Below, one piece after another: positions 7,165 through 12,713 of a DNA stretch of 12,976 nucleotides. Within the stretch, counting starts at the first letter, position 1; each line of letters begins with the position of its first letter. The notes under the pieces were generated by a model. The model had not been told where the DNA came from. It was given only the letters and a program-made list of their open reading frames with translations, and did no database searches. The position numbers and the translations under genes are program-made. The DNA is from JBHPFQ01 sp042571625 (GTDB taxonomy: Bacteria; Patescibacteriota; Minisyncoccia; Portnoybacterales; UBA2143): assembly GCA_042571625.1 (NCBI GenBank), contig JBHPFQ010000017.1, forward strand, positions 1-12,976, in the 5' to 3' direction.

Positions 7165-8394
7165 ATGAAACAATCGCAATTATTTACTAGGACTGTTAAA
7201 CAGACGCCTGCAGATGAAACAAGCTTTAATGCTAAGGCGTTAATAAAAGCTGGATTTATTGATAAATTATCAGCTGGTGTTTATTCTTTTTTGCCGTTGG
7301 GATTAAGAGTTCATAATAAGATTTGTAATATTGTTAGGAAAGAAATGAACATTGTTGGTGGACAGGAAATTTTAATGCCTGCCTTAACTCCAAAAGAAAC
7401 TTGGCAGACAACGGGACGTTGGGAAAATTTTGATGCTTTGTTTAAATTAAAAGGTAATGATGATAAAGAATATGCTTTAGGAGCTACTCATGAAGAAATA
7501 ATTACTCCGTTAGCAGGAAAGCATATTCTTTCTTATAAGGATTTGCCGACATATATTTATCAAATTCAGACAAAGTTTAGGAATGAGTTAAGAGCTAAAG
7601 CAGGATTGATTCGCGGTCGGGAATTTTCAATGAAGGATCTATATTCCTTTCATACTGATGAAAATAGTTTGGATGAATATTATGAAAAGATTCAAAAAGC
7701 ATATTTTAATATTTTTGAGAAGTTAGGATTAAAAGATATTACTTATTTAACTTTTGCAAAAGGTGGAGCTTTCTCAAAATATTCTCATGAATTTCAAACA
7801 TTAACAAAAGCAGGTGAGGATACTATTTTTATCTGCGATAAATGTAAAATTTCTATTAATAAAGAATTGATTGAAGAACAAAAAATTTGTCCGAAATGTG
7901 GAGAAAAAGATCTTAGAGAAGAGAAGGCGATTGAGGTTGGTAATATTTTTAAACTTGGAACGCGTTTTTCAAAGCCATTTAATCTTCAATTTACAGATAA
8001 GGATGGTAATAAGAAAGATATTATTATGGGATGTTATGGGCTGGGTCCAAGTAGGCTTATGGGGACTATTGTTGAAGTTTATCATGATGATAAAGGGATT
8101 ATTTGGCCTGATGAAATTACCCCGTTTAAGGTCCATTTGATCAGTATAAGTCAAGATAATAAATCGGAAGAAATTTATCAGGATTTATTAAAAAATAATA
8201 TAGAAATTTTATATGACGATAGGGACATATCACCAGGTATAAAATTTTCTGATGCTGATTTGATTGGTATTCCTTATAGAATAGTTGTTAGCAATAAAAC
8301 TCTTGAAAAGGATTCAGTAGAGATTAAAAAGAGAAATAGCGAGGAAGTAGAGATAGCCAAGATAAATAAGATTATTGAAAAGTTTAATGCTTAA
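7165..8394 (+). CDS. proS: Prolyl-tRNA synthetase, short form lacking the editing domain
   Basis: This 409-residue class II synthetase charges tRNA-Pro. Motif 1 lies around 49-73, ending in GGQEILMPAL. GATHEE (106-111) is the proline/ATP-site TxE loop. Motif 2 is FRNELRAKAGLIRGREFSMK (138-157) followed by DLYSFH. Motif 3 is GCYGLGPSRLMG (289-300). The HGTP anticodon-binding domain fills about 320-409. Bacterial-type ProRS is usually ~570 residues with an INS editing domain of about 180 residues between motifs 2 and 3. Here that gap is only ~125 residues and instead carries GGAFSKYSHEFQ (200-211) and a four-Cys knuckle, CDKC (224-227) and CPKC (242-245), that probably binds zinc. Similar short forms are known in Alphaproteobacteria. 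It presumably cannot clear Ala-tRNA-Pro in cis. It begins 1 nt after rseP without a Shine-Dalgarno site, and its last 8 nt overlap the second mreB. Confidence 0.95.
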   Translation: MKQSQLFTRTVKQTPADETSFNAKALIKAGFIDKLSAGVYSFLPLGLRVHNKICNIVRKEMNIVGGQEILMPALTPKETWQTTGRWENFDALFKLKGNDDKEYALGATHEEIITPLAGKHILSYKDLPTYIYQIQTKFRNELRAKAGLIRGREFSMKDLYSFHTDENSLDEYYEKIQKAYFNIFEKLGLKDITYLTFAKGGAFSKYSHEFQTLTKAGEDTIFICDKCKISINKELIEEQKICPKCGEKDLREEKAIEVGNIFKLGTRFSKPFNLQFTDKDGNKKDIIMGCYGLGPSRLMGTIVEVYHDDKGIIWPDEITPFKVHLISISQDNKSEEIYQDLLKNNIEILYDDRDISPGIKFSDADLIGIPYRIVVSNKTLEKDSVEIKKRNSEEVEIAKINKIIEKFNA

Positions 8395-9439
8395 TAAATT
8401 TTTTGGATTATTTTCAAAGGATATTGGAATAGATTTAGGAACAGCTAATACCTTAGTCTATATCAAAGGACGGGGCATTGTTATAAATGAGCCGTCAGTA
8501 GTTGCTGTGAATAAGAAAACAGGACAGATTTTAGCTATCGGACATGAAGCGAAAAAAATGGTTGGCAGGACTCCCAGCCATATTGTTGCTTCTCGTCCAT
8601 TAGTTGCTGGAGTTGTTTCTGATTATGAAGTGACAGAGCAAATGCTAAAGTTTTTTATTGATAAAGTTCATAAAGAAAGTTTTTCTATTTTGCCCAGGCC
8701 AAGAGTTGTAATAGGGGTTCCTTCTGGCGTAACTGAAGTTGAGAAAAAAGCTGTTGAAGATGCTACAAAAAGCGCTGGAGCCAGAGAGGTTTATTTGATT
8801 GAAGAACCAATGGCGGCCGCTATTGGGGTTCGTTTGCCTGTACAGGAAGCCACTGGCACAATGATTGTTGATATTGGCGGAGGGACGACAGAAGTTGCTG
8901 TTATATCGTTAGGAGGCATAGTTGTTAGCCGTAGTTTGCGAATAGCAGGAGATCGTCTTAATGATGATATTATAAATTATGTTAGAAATGAATTTAATAT
9001 GCTTTTAGGAGAAAAAACAGCAGAAGATATTAAAATAGCAATTGGTTCAGCTTACGAATTAGAAGAGCCAATAGAAATATCAATGCGTGGTAGAGATCTT
9101 GTTACTGGATTGCCAAAAGAGGTTATTATTTCTGATACGCATATTAGAAAAGCATTAAGCCGTTCAGTTAAAACTATTGTTAATGCAATTAGATCTACTA
9201 TTGAAGAAACTCCTCCAGAATTAGTTTCTGATATTATGCGTCGTGGAATTATTTTAGCTGGAGGCGGAGGTCTTTTGCGTGGGTTGGATAAATTAGTTAC
9301 TAAGCAAACAGAAATGCCTATTAAAGTAATAGAAGATCCATTAACTGCTGTAGTTAGAGGGACAGGAATAATTTTAGAAGATATAGATGCAGTTAAGGAT
9401 GTTTTAGTTAATACGCAATACGAGGAACCACCGCGGTAA
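8387..9439 (+). CDS. mreB: MreB rod-shape actin homologue, copy 2
   Basis: This 350-residue actin homologue is the more canonical of the two MreBs here. I chose ATG 8387, 8 nt inside proS, because it gives the typical MLNKFFGLFSK start, an amphipathic membrane-binding helix before GIDLGTANTLVY (14-25). A TTG at 8375 would add four residues without homology support. Motifs are the RTPSHIVASRPL block (61-72), IEEPMAAAIG (138-147) with the catalytic Glu region, DIGGGTTEVAVISLGG (162-177), RGRDLVTGLPKEV (234-246), EETPPELVSDI (273-283) and the adenosine motif GIILAGGGGLLRGL (287-300). Copy 1 at 263 is shorter at the N terminus and differs around the catalytic Glu, so the two may form mixed or separate filaments. 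No mreC, mreD, rodA or pbp2 follows; an intrinsic terminator closes the operon 23 nt after the stop. Regulation appears to be through the upstream holB-proS transcript. Confidence 0.96.
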   Translation: MLNKFFGLFSKDIGIDLGTANTLVYIKGRGIVINEPSVVAVNKKTGQILAIGHEAKKMVGRTPSHIVASRPLVAGVVSDYEVTEQMLKFFIDKVHKESFSILPRPRVVIGVPSGVTEVEKKAVEDATKSAGAREVYLIEEPMAAAIGVRLPVQEATGTMIVDIGGGTTEVAVISLGGIVVSRSLRIAGDRLNDDIINYVRNEFNMLLGEKTAEDIKIAIGSAYELEEPIEISMRGRDLVTGLPKEVIISDTHIRKALSRSVKTIVNAIRSTIEETPPELVSDIMRRGIILAGGGGLLRGLDKLVTKQTEMPIKVIEDPLTAVVRGTGIILEDIDAVKDVLVNTQYEEPPR

Positions 9440-9462
9440 AAAATTTGTGTTTGTTTTATATT

Positions 9463-9492
9463 AAAAAAAACCGAGCTGGCTCGGTTTTTTTT
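9463..9492 (+). terminator. Intrinsic terminator after mreB copy 2
   Basis: CCGAG (9471-9475), a 4-nt loop CTGG and CTCGG (9480-9484) form a G/C-rich hairpin followed by eight T residues (9485-9492). Eight A residues precede it (9463-9470), so the stem can extend and the element could also terminate transcription from the opposite strand, though no gene lies there. The end of the T tract overlaps the -35 region of the next promoter, so the two units sit back to back with no spare sequence. Confidence 0.92.
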
Positions 9493-9525
9493 GTTTGTAA
9501 AATAAATCAATGTTATAATATAATT
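9491..9525 (+). promoter_or_regulatory. Extended -10 promoter for the GH1 gene, apparently leaderless
   Basis: TTGTTT (9491-9496), a 17-bp spacer and a perfect TATAAT (9514-9519) are seen, with the extended -10 TG at 9511-9512. Six bases (9520-9525) separate TATAAT from the ATG at 9526, so the transcript should start on or next to the start codon. No Shine-Dalgarno site exists. The weak -35 is compensated by the extended -10. Spacer and -10-to-ATG distances are identical to those of the holB promoter. Confidence 0.72.
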
Positions 9526-10263
9526 ATGCGATTTCCAAAAAACTTTTTATGGGGGGCGGCGTCTTCAGCTCATCAAGTTGAAGGAAATAATTTTAATGAT
9601 TGGACTGAATGGGAAAAAAAGAATGCCAAAAGATTGGCTAAAAAAGCAAAAAAGTATTATCAAAAATGGCAGAAAGAACAATTTCAGGAAATGCTTAAAA
9701 AAGAAAATTATATTTCTGGTCGCGCGTGCGATCATTATAATCGTTATGAAAAGGATTTTGATATTGCCAAATCATTGAATCATAATGCTCATAGATTTTC
9801 TATTGAATGGTCAAGAATTGAGCCAGAGCAAGGAAAATTTAATCAGCAAGAAATTGAACATTACAGAAAAGTTATTTTAGCTTTGAAAAGACGTGGCATA
9901 GAGCCTTTTGTCACGCTTTGGCATTGGACTAATCCTGTTTGGTTTTCAGAAAAAGGCGGCTTTGAAAAGCATAGAAATATTAAATATTTTGTTAATTATG
10001 CGGAAAAGATGGTTAAAGAATTAGGTAAAGATGTTAAGTTTTGGATTACTATTAACGAACCGAATATTTATGTTTCTAATTCATATTTAAAAGGTGTATG
10101 GTTTCCTCAAAAAAGGAATATTTTTAAATATAGAAAAGTTTTGTTTAATTTAATAAAAGCACATAAGTTATCTTATGATATTATTAAAAATAATTTTTCT
10201 AAAGCGAAAGTTGGAATTGCTAAAAATAATATTTATTTTGAAGTGTTAATATTTTTTAAATAA
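9526..10263 (+). CDS. GH1 beta-glycosidase, N-terminal fragment (broken gene)
   Basis: This is the first 245 residues of a glycoside hydrolase family 1 enzyme (beta-glucosidase/galactosidase type, retaining mechanism). MRFPKNFLWGAASSAHQVEG (1-20) is the family signature with the sugar-binding Gln17. A Lys-rich insert (31-62) precedes ISGRACDHYNRYEKDFDIA (63-81), HNAHRFSIEWSRIEP (86-100), LWHWTNP (131-137) and TINEPN (175-180), whose Glu178 is the acid/base. The frame then runs from KVGIAKNNIYFEV (228-240) into LIFFK and a stop, while the rest of the enzyme follows in another frame at 10250-10678. Codons between FEV and YFLNKI that intact relatives have are missing. I chose ATG 9526 rather than farther-upstream in-frame codons because it starts the family signature and fits the promoter. 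This fragment alone lacks the nucleophile, so it should be inactive unless it complements the second piece. Confidence 0.85.
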   Translation: MRFPKNFLWGAASSAHQVEGNNFNDWTEWEKKNAKRLAKKAKKYYQKWQKEQFQEMLKKENYISGRACDHYNRYEKDFDIAKSLNHNAHRFSIEWSRIEPEQGKFNQQEIEHYRKVILALKRRGIEPFVTLWHWTNPVWFSEKGGFEKHRNIKYFVNYAEKMVKELGKDVKFWITINEPNIYVSNSYLKGVWFPQKRNIFKYRKVLFNLIKAHKLSYDIIKNNFSKAKVGIAKNNIYFEVLIFFK

Positions 10264-10267
10264 AATT

Positions 10268-10678
10268 ATGAATCATCAAGATTTTATTGGATTAAATTAT
10301 TATTTTCATAGTCGTAAAAAGAATAAAGAAGTTTCTGACATGGGTTGGGAAATTTATCCCAAAGGAATTTATCATGTTTTGAAAGATTTAAAAAAATACA
10401 ACAAGCCAATTTATATCACAGAAAATGGATTAGCAGATTCTAAAGACGAGAAAAGAGAAAAATATATTAAGAGTCATCTAAAATGGATTTATAGAGCTAT
10501 TAAAGAAGATGTTGATGTGCAAGGATATTTTTATTGGTCTTTGTTGGATAATTTTGAATGGGACAAAGGATTTTGGCCAAGATTTGGTTTAGTAGAGATA
10601 GATTATAAAACATTAGAAAGGAGAATTCGTTCGAGCGCATATAAATACTCGGAAGTATGTCGAAATAATGGATTTTAA
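10268..10678 (+). CDS. GH1 beta-glycosidase, C-terminal fragment (broken gene)
   Basis: These 136 residues are the C-terminal part of the same GH1 enzyme, one frame over. Coding similarity starts before the ATG: after a stop at 10247-10249 the frame reads YFLNKI and then MNHQDFIGLNYYFH, the family's usual order. ITENGLAD (50-57) carries the catalytic nucleophile Glu52, and GYFYWSLLDNFEWDKGFWPR (86-105) is the glycone-site block with Trp90 and Glu97. FGLVEIDYKTLERR then ends the barrel. The segment between NYYFH and VSDMGWEIYP (11-31) looks shorter than in relatives, and the usual LERKPRPSA reads LERRIRSSA, losing two prolines; both fit relaxed selection. No promoter or Shine-Dalgarno site precedes ATG 10268. 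It is best regarded as the downstream remnant of a disrupted gene. Sequencing error in the T-run at 10252-10257 could explain the frame change but not the missing residues. Confidence 0.8.
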   Translation: MNHQDFIGLNYYFHSRKKNKEVSDMGWEIYPKGIYHVLKDLKKYNKPIYITENGLADSKDEKREKYIKSHLKWIYRAIKEDVDVQGYFYWSLLDNFEWDKGFWPRFGLVEIDYKTLERRIRSSAYKYSEVCRNNGF

Positions 10679-10681
10679 TTT

Positions 10682-11593
10682 ATGAATTGGCTTTTAGTAG
10701 TTATAATCGCATATTTAATTTTTGCTGTTGTTTATGTTATTGATAAGTTCCTTATTTCAAGTGTTGAACTTGAGCCAGTAGCATATGCTTTTTATGTAGG
10801 AATTTTGAGTTTATTTATTCTTGTTTTAATACCTTTTGATTTTGGGTTGATGCCGTTTTGGCATATTATATCAAGTTTTTCTTCTGGAATTTTATTTGTA
10901 TTCGGTCTTTTGTTTTTTTACAAAGCATTTCAAAAGCATGAGATGTCAAAAATTACTCCAGTTTTTGGAGCAGCAGTACCAATATTTACTTTTATACTTG
11001 CTTATTTATTTTTAAGAGAAAGATTAGCATTAGATGAATTCATTGCTTTTATATTATTGGTGATTGGGAGCGTGATAATAATGAAGCCAGATAAGGATTC
11101 TATATTAACGATTAGAGATTCGATTAGAGGAATTGGCAATGCTATTTTTGGAGCTTTTTTAATTGCTGGTTCTTACGTTTTATCAAAGTATGTTTATCAA
11201 TATCAGTCGTTTATTAATTCTTTTATCTGGATTAGAACAGGAAGTGTTTTAGGAGCGTTTTTGCTTCTTGTCAAATCAAGCAATAGGCAAAAGATTTTTA
11301 AGGAGGCGAAAGTTTTTAAAATAAGAACAGTTGGACTAATTGCATTTAACAAGCTATTTAGCGCTTGTGGTTTTATTATACTTAATTATGCTGTTTATTT
11401 AGGAAGCGTATCATTGGTTAATGCATTCCAAGGCATTCAATATTTTTTTCTTTTGATTATTGCGGTTATTTTTTCAAAGAAGATGCCTCATATTTTAAAG
11501 GAAGAAATTAATCGTAGGATAATTACTCAAAAAATAATAGCGATTTTATTTATTAGCGTCGGCCTTGCTATTTTGGCAATTGGATTAATATGA
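10682..11593 (+). CDS. DMT-superfamily (EamA) permease
   Basis: This 303-residue integral membrane protein has about ten predicted helices in two EamA-like halves (roughly 1-140 and 148-303). Helix 1 begins MNWLLVVIIAYLIFAVVYVI. The first half contains FYKAFQKHEMSKITPVFGAA (89-108), with the typical AxxxxxxSxxxP pattern, and then VPIFTFILAYLFLRERL, where the ER after helix 4 is a family hallmark, and VIGSVIIMKP. The second half repeats this more weakly: NAVYLGSVSLVNAFQGIQYF mirrors the first-half block, without the ER motif. EamA carriers export or import small solutes such as sugars, amino acids or metabolites; the substrate cannot be inferred from sequence. It starts 3 nt after the GH1 remnant and overlaps the downstream glycosidase by 4 nt (ATGA), so sugar-related transport is an attractive but unproven reading. 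Confidence 0.85.
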   Translation: MNWLLVVIIAYLIFAVVYVIDKFLISSVELEPVAYAFYVGILSLFILVLIPFDFGLMPFWHIISSFSSGILFVFGLLFFYKAFQKHEMSKITPVFGAAVPIFTFILAYLFLRERLALDEFIAFILLVIGSVIIMKPDKDSILTIRDSIRGIGNAIFGAFLIAGSYVLSKYVYQYQSFINSFIWIRTGSVLGAFLLLVKSSNRQKIFKEAKVFKIRTVGLIAFNKLFSACGFIILNYAVYLGSVSLVNAFQGIQYFFLLIIAVIFSKKMPHILKEEINRRIITQKIIAILFISVGLAILAIGLI

Positions 11594-12639
11594 GAATTAT
11601 AGAAATAATAAAAAATATTAAGGAATTTTTTAGAAGATTTTTAAATCCAATTCGCATTTTTACTTTATTGATTATATGTTTGTTTGTTATTCTTGCGGGT
11701 TTTTTAATTTATCTTATGACTGGCAAGGCAGTACCAGCGGAAAAAATAGAATTTGGTGTTACTTTCAGCAGGCCGTTTGCTCAAAAATTAAGTTTAAATT
11801 GGAAAGATGCTTATTTGGCTATTCTTAATGATTTAGGCGTTAGAAAACTGCGATTAGTTGCTTATTGGAGCGAGATTGAATCTAATAAGGATAATTATGT
11901 TTTTGATCCATTAGACTGGCAAATACAAGAAGCAAAAAAAGTTGGCGCTGAAGTAATTTTAGCTTTTGGTATGAAGGCGCCACGTTGGCCAGAATGTCAT
12001 ATTCCTTTATGGGCTTTTAATTCGTCCAAATTAGAACAGCAAAAGGAATTATTGGATTTTATTAGGATAGTAGTTGATCGTTATAAAGATGAAAAAACAA
12101 TTAAATATTGGCAAGTTGAGAATGAGCCATTTTTGCGTGGATTCGGAGAATGTCCTAAACTAGATGAGGAATTTTTAGATAAAGAAATTGCCTTGGTTAA
12201 AGAGTTAGATAGTAGACCTGTTATTCTTACCACTAGTGGAGAACTTAGTTTGTGGAGTGAACCTGCTAAAAAGACAAATATTTTAGGAACTACTCTTTAT
12301 AGAGTGATCTATAATGAATATTTTGGAGTTATTCATTATCCTATCCCTTCTGTTTTTTATCATAAAAGAGCTGAACTTATTAAGCGTTTTTTTGGCGTAG
12401 AAAAAGTTTTTATTATTGAATTGCAGGCAGAGCCGTGGTGGCCAAAACAGATTTATGAGACAGAATTAGATAAGCAGTTTAAGTCAATGAATTTTAAAGA
12501 ATTTCAAAATATAATTGAATATTCGCGACAAACAGGATTTGATGAAGTATATTTATGGGGCGTGGAATGGTGGTATTGGTTGAAAACACTTCAAGACGAT
12601 ACATATTTTTGGGCTGAAGCAAGAAAATTATGGCAGTAA
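11590..12639 (+). CDS. Membrane-anchored clan GH-A glycoside hydrolase-like protein
   Basis: This 349-residue protein has a basic N-terminus, one transmembrane helix (about 23-43) and an outward-facing TIM-barrel-like domain. Barrel landmarks are FGVTFSRPFA (55-64), LNDLGVRKLRLVAYWSEIE (79-97), DWQIQEAKKVGAEVILAFGM (109-128) and KAPRWPECH (129-137). YWQVENEPF (173-181) has the Asn-Glu acid/base pair (N178, E179). VFIIELQAEPWW (273-284) has a likely nucleophile, E277, and ends a beta strand as expected. EVYLWGVEWWYW (319-330) matches the final strand with an aromatic platform. This spacing fits clan GH-A families such as GH5, GH39 or GH42, but I cannot assign one. It would act at the outer membrane face on glycans, complementing a cytoplasmic GH1. 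ATG 11590 overlaps the permease stop (ATGA), indicating translational coupling. No terminator follows; the next promoter starts immediately after the stop. Confidence 0.78.
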   Translation: MRIIEIIKNIKEFFRRFLNPIRIFTLLIICLFVILAGFLIYLMTGKAVPAEKIEFGVTFSRPFAQKLSLNWKDAYLAILNDLGVRKLRLVAYWSEIESNKDNYVFDPLDWQIQEAKKVGAEVILAFGMKAPRWPECHIPLWAFNSSKLEQQKELLDFIRIVVDRYKDEKTIKYWQVENEPFLRGFGECPKLDEEFLDKEIALVKELDSRPVILTTSGELSLWSEPAKKTNILGTTLYRVIYNEYFGVIHYPIPSVFYHKRAELIKRFFGVEKVFIIELQAEPWWPKQIYETELDKQFKSMNFKEFQNIIEYSRQTGFDEVYLWGVEWWYWLKTLQDDTYFWAEARKLWQ

Positions 12640-12668
12640 TTGACATAATTTAAATAATGCGTTATTAT
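12640..12668 (+). promoter_or_regulatory. Near-consensus sigma70 promoter for the right-edge gene
   Basis: A perfect TTGACA (12640-12645) begins the base after the preceding stop codon. A 17-bp spacer leads to TATTAT (12663-12668). The start is predicted near 12675, giving a leader of about 39 nt with a strong Shine-Dalgarno site. An inverted repeat, TAATGC (12655-12660) and GCATTA (12670-12675), encloses the -10 and could be an operator, but it is short and the region is AT-rich. Confidence 0.75.
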
Positions 12669-12694
12669 TGCATTAAATTATAAAGTACTTTTAA

Positions 12695-12705
12695 AAAAGG
12701 GAGGG
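12695..12705 (+). promoter_or_regulatory. Strong Shine-Dalgarno site for the right-edge gene
   Basis: AAAAGGGAGGG lies 8 nt before ATG 12714. Only this gene and the one at 4442 have such a site in this window, which fixes the start and supports the open frame being a real gene. Confidence 0.8.
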
Positions 12706-12713
12706 ATTTTAAA

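Noticed and set aside
7871..8154. Small open frames on both strands inside proS
   Set aside because: They are shadows of the ProRS motif-3 region, without start signals or recognisable products.
8375..8386. TTG start adding four residues to mreB copy 2
   Set aside because: ATG 8387 gives the typical MLNKFFGLFSK N-terminus; the extension has no homology support.
263..9439. Recent duplication of mreB as a repeat pair
   Set aside because: The two genes differ throughout in sequence and in N-terminal structure, so they look like old paralogues rather than a repeat.
9052..9510. Minus-strand open frame of 152 codons over the end of mreB copy 2
   Set aside because: It is the antisense of a strongly conserved MreB coding region, crosses the terminator, and has no family features.
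9445..9525. N-terminal extension of the GH1 frame across the terminator
   Set aside because: It would translate the terminator hairpin and promoter; the family signature starts at ATG 9526.
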